From Mesorhizobium sp. (GTDB taxonomy: Bacteria > Pseudomonadota > Alphaproteobacteria > Rhizobiales > Rhizobiaceae): a stretch of 64,000 nucleotides of DNA. The position numbers were made by a program, and so were the translations under genes. The first letter of the stretch is position 1, and the number at the start of each line of letters is the position of its first letter. Shown in pieces: positions 53,630 through 62,146 of the stretch. The notes under the pieces are model-generated. The model was not told the DNA's origin, did no database searches, and saw only the letters and a program-made list of their open reading frames with translations. The DNA lies in the NCBI GenBank assembly GCA_004020315.1, contig SAQG01000016.1:82422-146421 (forward strand). Direction: 5' to 3'.

Positions 53630-55713
53630 GTCCCATGGACCAGAAACAGAAACGAGGCGGCGCCGCCGACGACCTGCCCCCCGATGTCGACCTCGAGGAC
53701 GAGGCGGCGGAGGAGACCGTCGGCACGTCAGCTCCCGGTTCCGGCGGCCCCGACGTCGCCTTCACGGCCATCGATTGGACGCCGCATGCCGGCGATGCCG
53801 ACGGCATGGTCGGCGCCGAAGTCATCCAGACGCTGGTCAAACGGCTGCCCAACGCGCCCGGCGTCTACCGCATGATGAATGCCGCAGGCGACGTGCTCTA
53901 TGTCGGCAAGGCGCGCAGCCTGAAGAAGCGGGTGACCAATTACGCGCAAGGCCGTTTCCACACCAGCCGCATCGGCCGCATGGTGCGCGAGACGGCGACG
54001 ATGGAATTCGTCGTCACCCGCACCGAGATCGAAGCGCTGCTGCTGGAAGCGAACCTTATCAAGCGCTTGCGGCCGCGATTCAATGTGCTGATGCGGGACG
54101 ACAAGTCGTTCCCCTACATCCTTTTGACCGGCGATCATGCCTCGCCCGGCATCTACAAGCATCGCGGCGCGCGCTCGCGCAAGGGGGACTATTTCGGCCC
54201 CTTCGCCTCGGCCGGCGCCGTCGGCCGCACCATCAATTCGCTGCAGCGCGCCTTCCTGCTCAGGAGTTGCACCGATTCCTTCTACGAGAACCGCACCCGG
54301 CCTTGCCTGCTGTTCCAGATCAAGCGCTGCGCCGGCCCATGCACCGGCGAAATCTCGCATGGCGACTATGCCAGGCTGGTCGCCGAGGCGAAGGACTTCT
54401 TGTCCGGCCGCAGCCAGAAGGTGAAGACCGACATCTCCGCCGCCATGCAGCAGGCCTCGGAAAACCTCGATTTCGAGCGCGCCGCCATCTATCGCGACCG
54501 TCTGGCGGCGCTGTCGCATGTGCAGAGCCACCAGGGCATCAACCCGCAGACCGTCGACGAGGCCGATGTCTTCGCCATCCATCAGGAAGGCGGCCAGGTT
54601 TGCATCCAGGTGTTCTTCTTCCGCACCGGCCAGAACTGGGGTAACCGCGCCTATTTCCCCAAGGCCGATCCGGCGCTGGAGGCGGCCGAGGTGCTGGGCT
54701 CGTTCCTGGCGCAATTCTATGACGACAAACCGCCGCCGCGTGCCATCCTGTTGTCGCATGGCGTCGAGGACCAGGAATTGCTGGCGGAAGCCCTCTCCAC
54801 CCGCGCGGGTCGCAAGGTGGCGATCTCGGTGCCGCAGCGCGGTGAAAAGAAGGACCTGACCGACAACGCGTTGCAGAATGCCCGCGAGGCGCTCGGCCGC
54901 CGGCTGGCCGAGACCTCGACGCAAGGGCGATTGCTCACCGGCTTCGCCGAGACCTTCGGCCTGAAGAAAACACCGGTGCGCATCGAGGTTTACGACAACT
55001 CCCACATCATGGGCACCAACGCCGTCGGCGCCATGGTGGTCGCCGGGCCGGAAGGCTTCGTGAAGAACCAGTACCGGAAATTCAACATCCGCTCGACCGA
55101 GATCACGCCGGGAGACGATTTCGGCATGATGCGCGAGGTGATGGAGCGGCGTTTTTCCCGGCTGCTGAAGGAACATGGCAACGTGCCGCAGAGCGAACAG
55201 GCGGCGGACGACACCCTGGCCGAACAGGGCGACGAAATCGAGGATGCGGGCAGCTTCCCGGCCTGGCCAGACGTCATCCTCATCGACGGCGGCCAGGGCC
55301 AGATGACGGCGGTGCGCAAGATTCTCGCCGATCTCGGCATCGAGGACCGTGTCCAGGCCATCGGCATCGCCAAGGGCCAGGACCGTGACGCCGGCCGCGA
55401 ACGCTTCTTCGTGAGGGGCAAGCCGCCGTTTTCGCTCCCCGTGCGCGACCCCGTGCTCTATTTCGTCCAGCGGCTGCGCGACGAGGTCCACCGCTTCGCC
55501 ATCGGCTCGCACCGCGCCCGCCGCAAGAAGGAGATGGTCAAGAGCCCGCTCGACGAGATCAGCGGTATCGGGCCGGGCCGCAAGCGCGCGCTGCTCATGC
55601 ATTTCGGCACCGCCAAGGCGGTCAGCCGCGCCGCGATCGAGGATCTGGTCAAGGTCGACGGGATTTCCGAGCAGGTCGCCAAACTGGTCTACAACCATTT
55701 TCACGACAGCTGA
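53626..55713 (+). CDS. uvrC: Excinuclease ABC subunit C
   Basis: 695 residues. UvrC makes both incisions in nucleotide excision repair. After an acidic N-terminal extension of about 70 residues comes the GIY-YIG domain (GVYRMM ... YVGKARSLKKRV), a Cys-rich segment (CLLFQIKRCAGPCTG), the UvrB-binding motif (NLDFERAAIYRDRL), the RNase-H-like domain (EVYDNSHIMGTNAVGA; LIDGGQGQ) and two helix-hairpin-helix units at the end. The start ATG overlaps the SDR stop. An inserted acidic loop (EQAADDTLAEQGDEIED) lies in the nuclease domain. Confidence 0.97.
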   Translation: MSPMDQKQKRGGAADDLPPDVDLEDEAAEETVGTSAPGSGGPDVAFTAIDWTPHAGDADGMVGAEVIQTLVKRLPNAPGVYRMMNAAGDVLYVGKARSLKKRVTNYAQGRFHTSRIGRMVRETATMEFVVTRTEIEALLLEANLIKRLRPRFNVLMRDDKSFPYILLTGDHASPGIYKHRGARSRKGDYFGPFASAGAVGRTINSLQRAFLLRSCTDSFYENRTRPCLLFQIKRCAGPCTGEISHGDYARLVAEAKDFLSGRSQKVKTDISAAMQQASENLDFERAAIYRDRLAALSHVQSHQGINPQTVDEADVFAIHQEGGQVCIQVFFFRTGQNWGNRAYFPKADPALEAAEVLGSFLAQFYDDKPPPRAILLSHGVEDQELLAEALSTRAGRKVAISVPQRGEKKDLTDNALQNAREALGRRLAETSTQGRLLTGFAETFGLKKTPVRIEVYDNSHIMGTNAVGAMVVAGPEGFVKNQYRKFNIRSTEITPGDDFGMMREVMERRFSRLLKEHGNVPQSEQAADDTLAEQGDEIEDAGSFPAWPDVILIDGGQGQMTAVRKILADLGIEDRVQAIGIAKGQDRDAGRERFFVRGKPPFSLPVRDPVLYFVQRLRDEVHRFAIGSHRARRKKEMVKSPLDEISGIGPGRKRALLMHFGTAKAVSRAAIEDLVKVDGISEQVAKLVYNHFHDS

Positions 55714-55810
55714 TGATTCGGCTATTTTCGGTTGGTCCATCGACTATCGCCTGTTGACCCCCCACATTCGCTTCTGATTTGAGTAGGCAGGCAGAAAGAG
55801 TTTCCAAAAT

Positions 55811-56407
55811 ATGGCCCAGCGCGCATTCAACCTGCCCAACATGCTCACCTACGTCCGCATCCTCGCGGTGCCGCTGGTTGTGCTGTGTTTTTTTCTTGAA
55901 GGGCATCTGAAGTCGAGCGACTTCGCCCGCTGGTCGGCGCTGATCATTTTCCTGCTGGCCTCGATCACCGACTATTTCGACGGCTATCTGGCCCGCGCCT
56001 GGCAGCAGACCTCGAATATCGGCAAGATGCTCGATCCGATCGCCGACAAGTTGTTGGTCGCCACGTGCCTGCTGCTGCTGGCGGCCGACACCGATAGCCA
56101 TGCCGGCATCGCCGGCTGGTCGCTGTGGGCGGCGATCATCATCCTGTGCCGCGAGATCCTGGTCTCAGGCTTGCGCGAGTATCTAGCGGCGCTGAAGGTG
56201 TCGGTGCCGGTGACGCAATTGGCGAAGTGGAAGACCACCATCCAGATGATCGCCATCGCCTTCCTGCTCGCGGGACCTGCCGGCGACAAGGTCTTCCCGC
56301 TGACCACCCAGACCGGGCTTGTGCTGTTGTGGATCGCCGCGCTGGTAACGCTTTACACCGGCTACGACTATTTCCGCGCCGGCCTCAAGCACATCATGGA
56401 TGAGTAG
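55811..56407 (+). CDS. pgsA: CDP-diacylglycerol-glycerol-3-phosphate 3-phosphatidyltransferase
   Basis: 198 residues, integral membrane. It makes phosphatidylglycerol phosphate. The CDP-alcohol phosphotransferase motif is complete: TDYFDGYLARAW followed by GKMLDPIADK. The start FNLPNMLTYVRI is typical of PgsA. It is 97 bases after uvrC, a very common pairing. Confidence 0.96.
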   Translation: MAQRAFNLPNMLTYVRILAVPLVVLCFFLEGHLKSSDFARWSALIIFLLASITDYFDGYLARAWQQTSNIGKMLDPIADKLLVATCLLLLAADTDSHAGIAGWSLWAAIIILCREILVSGLREYLAALKVSVPVTQLAKWKTTIQMIAIAFLLAGPAGDKVFPLTTQTGLVLLWIAALVTLYTGYDYFRAGLKHIMDE

Positions 56408-56408
56408 G

Positions 56409-56666
56409 ATGTCGACGAGGCTCATTTATTTCGCCTGGGTGCGCGAGCGGATCGGCAAGCCGGAAGAGGATGTCGAATTGCCCGCCGGCATCGAGACGGT
56501 GGCCGACCTGCTGCGCTGGCTGAAATCGCGCGGCGAGGAGTACGAGCACGCGCTGCAATACCCTGACGTGATCCGCGTCGCCATCAACCAGGAACATGTC
56601 GAGCACCGCGAAAAGATCGCCGGCGCGCGCGAGATCGCGCTGTTCCCGCCGATGACCGGGGGCTGA
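56409..56666 (+). CDS. moaD: Molybdopterin synthase sulfur carrier subunit
   Basis: 85 residues with a ubiquitin-like fold. The C-terminal Gly-Gly (FPPMTGG) is thiocarboxylated and donates sulfur in molybdopterin synthesis. ATG 56409 is preferred; ATG 56400 in the same frame is possible. One base separates it from the pgsA stop and one from moaE. Confidence 0.95.
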   Translation: MSTRLIYFAWVRERIGKPEEDVELPAGIETVADLLRWLKSRGEEYEHALQYPDVIRVAINQEHVEHREKIAGAREIALFPPMTGG

Positions 56667-56667
56667 A

Positions 56668-57156
56668 ATGCCGGCCGCGGTGGTGCCGACGGTGCGCATC
56701 CAGGCGGAGGACTTCGATGTCGCTGCCGAGATCGCCAAGATGACGCAAGGCCGCGCCGACATCGGCGCCGTGGTGACTTTCTCGGGTCTCTGCCGCGATG
56801 AAGCGGGCAGGCTCGCGGCACTCGAACTCGAACATTATCCCGGCATGGCCGAGGCCGAGATTGGCCGCATCGCCGCCGAAGCGGTTCAACGCTGGCCGTT
56901 GCAGGGCCTCACCGCCATCCATCGCCATGGCAGGATCGCGCCCGGTGAGAACATCGTGCTGGTGGTCGCTGCCTCCACGCACCGGCAGGCGGCGTTCGAG
57001 GCGGCGAACTTCCTGATGGATTACTTGAAATCGCGGGCGCCGTTCTGGAAGAAGGAACACCATACCGACGGCTCGGAAGGTGGCTGGGTGGATGCCAAGG
57101 AAGCCGACGACGAGGCTGCAAGCCGCTGGAAGCAGGCCGTGCCGAAACGAAATTGA
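56668..57156 (+). CDS. moaE: Molybdopterin synthase catalytic subunit
   Basis: 162 residues. MoaE converts precursor Z to molybdopterin with two MoaD molecules. The pattern GAVVTFSGLCRDE, LELEHYPGMAE, HRHGRIAPGENIVLVV and the catalytic lysines in MDYLKSRAPFWKKE are present. The order uvrC-pgsA-moaD-moaE is typical of Hyphomicrobiales. The 286 bases that follow hold nothing I recognise. Confidence 0.96.
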   Translation: MPAAVVPTVRIQAEDFDVAAEIAKMTQGRADIGAVVTFSGLCRDEAGRLAALELEHYPGMAEAEIGRIAAEAVQRWPLQGLTAIHRHGRIAPGENIVLVVAASTHRQAAFEAANFLMDYLKSRAPFWKKEHHTDGSEGGWVDAKEADDEAASRWKQAVPKRN

Positions 57157-57442
57157 TGCTTCGCGTCTCCGCCCAGAGGTTTGCCGAATGGCAACTTTCG
57201 ACCCCTAAGCGGAAGTTCGCTCGCCCTCGTTGAACTGACACCGATGACCCAAACCGGTCCTTGCTGGGACTGATGCATTGCCTGAAAGCGGACGTTGGGT
57301 GGAATCGGTGCGCCTGCCCCCCTTAGGCGACGTTACGGACGGCCGTTCTCCAAAATTGTTACGCCGGGTGAACGGGGATGTACGTGCAAGCTGGGGTCAG
57401 AACGGGTTATCAACGCGCTTGTGCGAAGCAAGCGCTTCATAT

Positions 57443-58105
57443 TCATGCAATCGCCTCTGTCGTGCGCGACAGTAGGTCCTCCGCCAGCCGTGACGCGGCC
57501 TCCCGTGCATCCTGGCGAGCCGCATGATCAATATCGGGTCCAAAGAGGGTCTTCTGGATGATTAGACTGCGGACATCTTCGATACCGATGAAGCGCAACC
57601 ACGCTTCTATATAAGGTTTTTGAAAATCGAAGCGCTGCGCCGGAGTGATGGACTGCGCCGCATAGTCGAGACCTCGCGCATAGACGACCACTGCGATCTT
57701 ATCCCGGAGCAGTCCTCCGAACCCGTGTTCAGGATCGAACGAGAAAAGGATGTCCTTCTGCGATACCAGGTCGATGAAGTGCTTGAGCTTGTAGGGAATG
57801 CTGAAATTCCACAGGGGCGTCGACAGCAGGACAATATCCGCCCAGTGCAGTTGTTGCGCCAATTCTTGCAATGTGGCCCATGCCTGCTGTTGAGAAGGGG
57901 TAAGCGGCGTGCCGCTGAGCCCCGCATATTTGGCCAACATCGCGTCCTCACCGAATTCCGGGAGGTCGAAATCCCATAGGTCGAGCGTTGAAATCTCCAA
58001 GTCCGGTCGCCGAGCACGATAGCTTTGAACAAAGGCGTCGGCGACCTCACGCGAGGCGGAACGCTCTTTGCGGGGCGAGGAAACGATATGCAGTAGCTTG
58101 GTCAT
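57443..58105 (-). CDS. FMN-dependent NADH-azoreductase family protein
   Basis: 220 residues. Flavodoxin-like quinone reductase: HIVSSPRKERSASREV is the FMN phosphate site, STPLWNFSIPYKLKHFIDLV the family signature, and YARGLDY follows. AzoR enzymes reduce quinones and azo compounds by two electrons. It is divergent from a LysR gene, which presumably controls it in response to a quinone-like or electrophilic signal. Confidence 0.9.
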   Translation of the reverse strand: MTKLLHIVSSPRKERSASREVADAFVQSYRARRPDLEISTLDLWDFDLPEFGEDAMLAKYAGLSGTPLTPSQQQAWATLQELAQQLHWADIVLLSTPLWNFSIPYKLKHFIDLVSQKDILFSFDPEHGFGGLLRDKIAVVVYARGLDYAAQSITPAQRFDFQKPYIEAWLRFIGIEDVRSLIIQKTLFGPDIDHAARQDAREAASRLAEDLLSRTTEAIA

Positions 58106-58148
58106 GGATCATCCTTGCTCATTTTGACGAACCGCATTGCGTCATATT

Positions 58149-58169
58149 TCAATTCGATATAGAAATTGA
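58149..58169. promoter_or_regulatory. Candidate LysR operator between azoreductase and lysR
   Basis: TCAATT (58149-58154) faces AATTGA (58164-58169) with CGATATAGA between. It lies in the 98-base divergent gap. Its TTCGATATA core is shared with the gap at 2911-2919. Confidence 0.45.
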
Positions 58170-58203
58170 GATTATCGACGATATTCATCATGGATCAGAA
58201 TAT

Positions 58204-59067
58204 ATGTTGGAATTGGTCCTGCTCAGGACGTTCGTCGCCGTGTTCGACGAAGGCGGCTTCAGTCGGGCAGGAGCGCGACTGAACCTTACGCAGTCGGCCG
58301 TCAGTGGGCACCTGCGCCGTCTCGAGGAGCAGGTCGGAAAGTCGTTACTCAACAGGACGACGCGCTCGCTGGAGATGACACCCGATGGCGAGCGCCTGCT
58401 CGCCTATGCCCGGGCGATGCTCGCCCTTAACCGGGATGCTTTGGCCGATCTGGCGCAGGCACCCTTTCACGGCAGGGTTCGCGTCGGCCTCTCGGAAGAC
58501 TTCGCACAGGTCCCCATCCTTCGCGCCTTGCAGGCATTCGGCGCTGATCGCCCCGGATTGCAGGTCGAGGTGCAAGTCGGGATTCCGGGTGCGCTCCTCT
58601 CGAAGATGAAGGAGGGCAACATCGAACTGGTGCTCGGATCACAATGTGAGGGTGAGGGGATGGGGCGCCTCCTGTGGCGCGAGCCTCTTGTCTGGGCACG
58701 GGCGGATCATGCCGGCGTGGATCTTCCGGACCCGCTGCCGTTGGCTGTGTTGCCGGAACCTTGCCCCTACAGGGAAGTTGCTCTTGAACGGCTTGCTAAG
58801 GCCGGGATCAGCCAGCGCACGGTGATGATCTGCACCAGCAACGCCAGTCTGAGGGCGGCTGCAATCTCAGGCTTCGCTGTAGCGCCGATGATCGCCAGTC
58901 AGCTGAGAAACGGCGTGGTCAGGGTACCCGAAAGCTACGGTCTGCCAGAGTTACCAGAAGCGGAGTTCAGGCTATTTGCCGCATCGAACGGCGATACCTC
59001 CGTCCTCGAAGAACTGGCGGAGGCCATCATGAATGTCGTTCCTCGAAGGCACGCTGGCGAGGAGTGA
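58204..59067 (+). CDS. LysR-family transcriptional regulator
   Basis: 287 residues from ATG 58204. The helix-turn-helix is at about residues 4-63 (LVLLRTFVAVFDEGGFSRAGARLN; TQSAVSGHLRRLEEQ). The effector domain resembles that of the LysR at 2928 in length and in its C-terminal VPESYGLPELPEAEF stretch. The frame is open further upstream to 57988, but that would run into the divergent azoreductase gene. The RBS is weak. Confidence 0.88.
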   Translation: MLELVLLRTFVAVFDEGGFSRAGARLNLTQSAVSGHLRRLEEQVGKSLLNRTTRSLEMTPDGERLLAYARAMLALNRDALADLAQAPFHGRVRVGLSEDFAQVPILRALQAFGADRPGLQVEVQVGIPGALLSKMKEGNIELVLGSQCEGEGMGRLLWREPLVWARADHAGVDLPDPLPLAVLPEPCPYREVALERLAKAGISQRTVMICTSNASLRAAAISGFAVAPMIASQLRNGVVRVPESYGLPELPEAEFRLFAASNGDTSVLEELAEAIMNVVPRRHAGEE

Positions 59068-59320
59068 TCCTGAACTCGCACCAACGTCTGCGTTATGGCT
59101 AGTTCCGAATGTCCAGAAATGGCGCTCTTTGCTCGTTCAGGTGGGTAAAACAAACAGCCGCTTTCCACACCTTGCCGACCTCCCCCGGGGCAGGAGCACG
59201 GGCAAATCCTGACCCCAAGACTCATTGCCGACGTTCATGCCGAACCTCGCGTTTTGGGTGGTAGCCCATCACCACTCCAGCCACCTGATGGCAATGCGGA
59301 CGCGGAGGAGGTGGATTAGC

Positions 59321-59818
59321 TCAGCCCTTGTCAGTGCCGATCCAGTGATCGATCGCAATCCGGCCGGGTCCCCACGCCATGATGCCGAGCGCCATCGCCA
59401 CCCAGGTGATGTGCAGCGGCCAGCCGTCAGGCACGGTGAGCTGTATGACCAGCGTCATCACGAGCAGCCCGAATGCCGCCAGTCGGGTCGCCAGCCCGAG
59501 AACGAGAAGAATTGGCAGCAGGATTTCCGCCGACCCTGTGGCGAACGCCATCAGGCCAGGTGCGGGGAAGTTGTAAGGGCCGCCGGGCAGATGCAGCTTG
59601 AGCTCCGAGCTGAAAAGCAGCACGGCGACGTCATTCAACTGCAGAAAGCCGTCCCATTTGTTGACGCCAGACCGCCAGAACGGGACGGCGAGTGCGCAGC
59701 GCAGGACGAGCTGCGTCAGCGACGGCGTCGCAATTCTGCGCAGGACCGCGTTCACCCCCTCGGCGACGGCGGCGATCCCTCGCGGCTTGGTGCTGGCGTT
59801 CTGCCCATGGTTCGTCAT
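59321..59818 (-). CDS. DoxX-family membrane protein of the bufferin cluster (BufD/GigT-like)
   Basis: 165 residues. After a cytoplasmic N-terminus of about 35 residues come four helices with the DoxX pattern (LRCALAVPFWRSGVNKWDGF; GSAEILLPILLVLGLATRLAA; LVIQLTVPDGW). It begins 2 bases after the DUF2063 stop. DoxX proteins are the usual last member of bufferin/gig operons; a redox or export role is proposed for them but not settled. The 253 bases between it and the LysR gene show no clear terminator. Confidence 0.85.
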   Translation of the reverse strand: MTNHGQNASTKPRGIAAVAEGVNAVLRRIATPSLTQLVLRCALAVPFWRSGVNKWDGFLQLNDVAVLLFSSELKLHLPGGPYNFPAPGLMAFATGSAEILLPILLVLGLATRLAAFGLLVMTLVIQLTVPDGWPLHITWVAMALGIMAWGPGRIAIDHWIGTDKG

Positions 59819-59820
59819 GC

Positions 59821-60621
59821 TCACTCTCCCTGGAGCGCCGCTGTGAAAGCACCTGCTTGCAGCAGGCCGGCAATGTTGGCAGAAAGGTCGAATTCGGTGC
59901 TGTCCGCTAATGCCGCCGCGGTCGCCGCGCCGAGCGGCTCGCCCGTCATGAGACGATCCAGAAAAACTGCGCCGCCGGGCGGCAGGTGGCGAACAAAAAC
60001 TTCGAGGCCGGGCCGCGTGACCAGCGCATCTTCCGGGTCGGTCGTCTCGATTCGCCCGACAGGGCCGTCGCTCCGGTTTGCCGCAAAGATCGTCACGACC
60101 GGATAGCGCGAGCGTATGGCGCGCGTTGCCGGGTGCGGCACAAACACGGCATCGGCCAGCCGTTCGGGCGGGATCGACGCCAGTGCTCCGGAAGCCAACG
60201 GTTCCGCATCGGCGGCATGATAGGCGTCGAGCCAGGCCCGCTCCATGCGCGCCACGTCGGCCAGCCACGGCATCGACTGCGCATATTCGTAGCGCTCGAT
60301 GAAATCGGGAAAGTCGCGGCCGTATTCGAATAGAAGCGGCGAGGTGGGCGGTGTTTCGCGAATATGAAAGCGCGCCATTGCGCGAAAGAAGTCCGCGCCG
60401 GTGATGCGCAGCGTCGCTGGAAAGCTGGCGGCCAGCGCATCGATCAGGCTGACGGTGACATTGTTGCGGTAGACGGCATATCGCTTGGCCGCTGCCTTCC
60501 CGTTCGGCCCCGAGACAGCGTCAGGCGGGGCACGGTCAGGATCGAGCAAACCGGCGGTGAAGGCCGCGGCATAGTCGAAGCGGCGGCTGAGATCGCCGGA
60601 CTGGGGCTCATCCGGCGGCAT
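59821..60621 (-). CDS. DUF2063 protein of the bufferin cluster (BufC/GigB-like)
   Basis: 266 residues. The N-terminal DUF2063 pattern is clear: FDYAAAFTAGLLDPDRAPP, YAVYRNNVTVSLIDALAASF and ADFFRAMARFHI, then SPLLFEYGRDFPDFIE. The C-terminal part is a second alpha-beta domain (YPVVTIFAAN). In these operons the protein partners the DUF692 enzyme and is thought to bind the precursor peptide. Start ATG 60621, with GGAAAA ahead, overlaps the DUF692 gene by 14 bases; ATG 60654 is an alternative. Confidence 0.85.
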   Translation of the reverse strand: MPPDEPQSGDLSRRFDYAAAFTAGLLDPDRAPPDAVSGPNGKAAAKRYAVYRNNVTVSLIDALAASFPATLRITGADFFRAMARFHIRETPPTSPLLFEYGRDFPDFIERYEYAQSMPWLADVARMERAWLDAYHAADAEPLASGALASIPPERLADAVFVPHPATRAIRSRYPVVTIFAANRSDGPVGRIETTDPEDALVTRPGLEVFVRHLPPGGAVFLDRLMTGEPLGAATAAALADSTEFDLSANIAGLLQAGAFTAALQGE

Positions 60622-61537
60622 GGGCTTTTCCGAACACATAGTGGCTGTCGGCATGACGGTCGAGGATCGCTTGGGCGGCGGCGGCCTCCGACTTGAGCAC
60701 CGGCCACTCGGGAATGGCGCTGTCCCATTCGATCAGCGTCGGCAGCGGTCCGCATCGGCCGATGACGATATCGAAAAGCTTCCAGACCGCGTCGGCGACC
60801 GGCCCGTCATGGCTGTCGATGAGCAGCAGGTCGCCCTCGTCATCCTCCTGCTCGGCGTGCCCGGCCAGATGGATTTCGCCGACATGATCGAGCGGGAAAT
60901 CCGCGAGGTAGGAAAGGGCTGAATAGCTGTGATTGGTGGCCGAAACGAAGACGTTGTTAACGTCGAGCAACAGGCCGCAACCGGTACGCCGCACCAGCGC
61001 GCGGATGAAATCTGTCTCGCTCATCGTCGATTCCGGGAACAGGACGCATGTCGAGGGGTTCTCCAGCAAGATCGGCCGGCCGATCGCGCATTGCACTTCG
61101 TCGATGTGATCCGCCACGCACGAAACCGTTGCCGGCGTATAGGGCAGGGGAAGCAGGTCGTTGTAATAGGTGGTGTCGTGGGTCGACCAGGCGAGATGCT
61201 CGGAAACGAGCGCCGGCTCATAGCGATCGACGAGCGCCTTGAAACGACCGAGATGCGCTTTGTCGAGCGGCCGCGGTCCGCCGATCGACATGCACACCCC
61301 GTGCAGTGAGACGGGATAGTCGCGGCGGATCTTGGTCAGCGCATCATGCGGCGGACCGCCGGCACCCATATAGTTTTCGGCATGGACCTCGAAGAAGCCG
61401 CCCTTTGGGTCATCGCCGAGGATCGCGGCTAGATGTTCATGCTTGAAGCTGGTGCCGGCAAGGCCGGCGACTGGGTGCGGCGGAAAGCACGAGGTTTTAG
61501 ACACACGGGATGCTGCGACCAGTCCGTTCATCTTCAT
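60608..61537 (-). CDS. DUF692 multinuclear non-heme iron oxidase (MNIO; BufB/GigA-like)
   Basis: 309 residues, a TIM-barrel. MNIOs use two or three iron ions to rebuild cysteine side chains in RiPP precursors. Candidate metal ligands appear in the usual order: FFEVHAENYM, SLHGVCMSIGG, SEHLAWS, LENPSTC, LLLDVNNVFVSATNH, EIHLAGH, DSHDGPV, LIEWD. ATG 61537 is followed in frame by ATG 61531, which GGAG fits better; either is possible. It lies 26 bases downstream of the precursor gene and overlaps the DUF2063 gene. Confidence 0.9.
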   Translation of the reverse strand: MKMNGLVAASRVSKTSCFPPHPVAGLAGTSFKHEHLAAILGDDPKGGFFEVHAENYMGAGGPPHDALTKIRRDYPVSLHGVCMSIGGPRPLDKAHLGRFKALVDRYEPALVSEHLAWSTHDTTYYNDLLPLPYTPATVSCVADHIDEVQCAIGRPILLENPSTCVLFPESTMSETDFIRALVRRTGCGLLLDVNNVFVSATNHSYSALSYLADFPLDHVGEIHLAGHAEQEDDEGDLLLIDSHDGPVADAVWKLFDIVIGRCGPLPTLIEWDSAIPEWPVLKSEAAAAQAILDRHADSHYVFGKAHAAG

Positions 61538-61563
61538 CTCCGCTTTCCGACCAGGTGCATTGC

Positions 61564-61887
61564 TTACGACGGAGTGTCGCGAGTCAGCTCCGTAAGCGAG
61601 CCCTTGCGGTCGCCGGGCAGGTCCATCGTCGTGCAGGTGCCGCCGTCGACAAACTTCCAGGCGTTGCCCTGGTAATCCACAGTCGAGGTGCCTTGGCAGG
61701 TGGTGCCAGGTCCTGCCGCGCAGTCGTTCTGCCCTTTCAGGGCGACGCCAAAGCACTTCTCCTTGCCGGCGTCCATCGCCGCCTTGACCTCTGCCTTGGA
61801 CAGCGGCGCGGCTGTCGCAAATGAAGCAAGAGCCGTGGCAACGGCGCCGGCCAGAAAGGCTGCGCTCACGGTTGATCTTGTTGACAT
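61564..61887 (-). CDS. DUF2282 bufferin-type RiPP precursor (BufA/GigP-like)
   Basis: 107 residues. Residues 1-27 are a signal peptide (hydrophobic core AAFLAGAVATALASFATA, then AP). The core has four cysteines: Cys45 in KEKCFGVAL, Cys56 in QNDCAAG, Cys64 in GTTCQGTS and Cys85 in GGTCTTM, with the DUF2282 hallmark DYQGNAWKFV between the last two. Members of this family are modified by a DUF692 enzyme to copper-chelating peptides. A textbook AGGAGGTGA precedes ATG 61887. The last 20 residues (GDRKGSLTELTRDTPS) form a polar tail beyond the last Cys. Confidence 0.92.
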   Translation of the reverse strand: MSTRSTVSAAFLAGAVATALASFATAAPLSKAEVKAAMDAGKEKCFGVALKGQNDCAAGPGTTCQGTSTVDYQGNAWKFVDGGTCTTMDLPGDRKGSLTELTRDTPS

Positions 61888-61941
61888 GATTTCACCTCCT
61901 ATTGGTTGCGCGCGCCCGTTCCTCAAGCGCGCATTGGTCAG

Positions 61942-61967
61942 TTCGGTCCGGAGGCTCGCTGCGTTAC
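61942..61967 (-). promoter_or_regulatory. Candidate ECF (sigma-F-type) promoter of the bufferin operon
   Basis: On the minus strand GTAACG (61967-61962) is followed by a 16-base spacer and CGAA (61945-61942). The ECF SigF of Caulobacter, which I recall as controlling its bufferin genes, recognises GTAACC-N16/17-CGAA; this site differs by one base. It ends 55 bases before the precursor start, a suitable distance. Confidence 0.5.
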
Positions 61968-62146
61968 ATCGGTTTGGGAACACGACTTCGTGATCGCCTG
62001 GGTCTGGCTTGAGCAAAATGTTGCTGGTCACTCGACAAGGCGCAAGCCGCCGGAAGATACCGCCGTGCGACTGGTCCGTAGGGGGCGCCACGGAACCACC
62101 GCAATCCTGCGAGACCTTCCGACCAGGGTGCATGGGGAGCAGGATC

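Noticed and set aside
53728..55740. 670-codon open frame on the minus strand opposite uvrC
   Set aside because: It is the antisense shadow of uvrC in high-GC codons; composition is His/Asp/Gln-rich with no family motif, while the plus strand has full UvrC domains.
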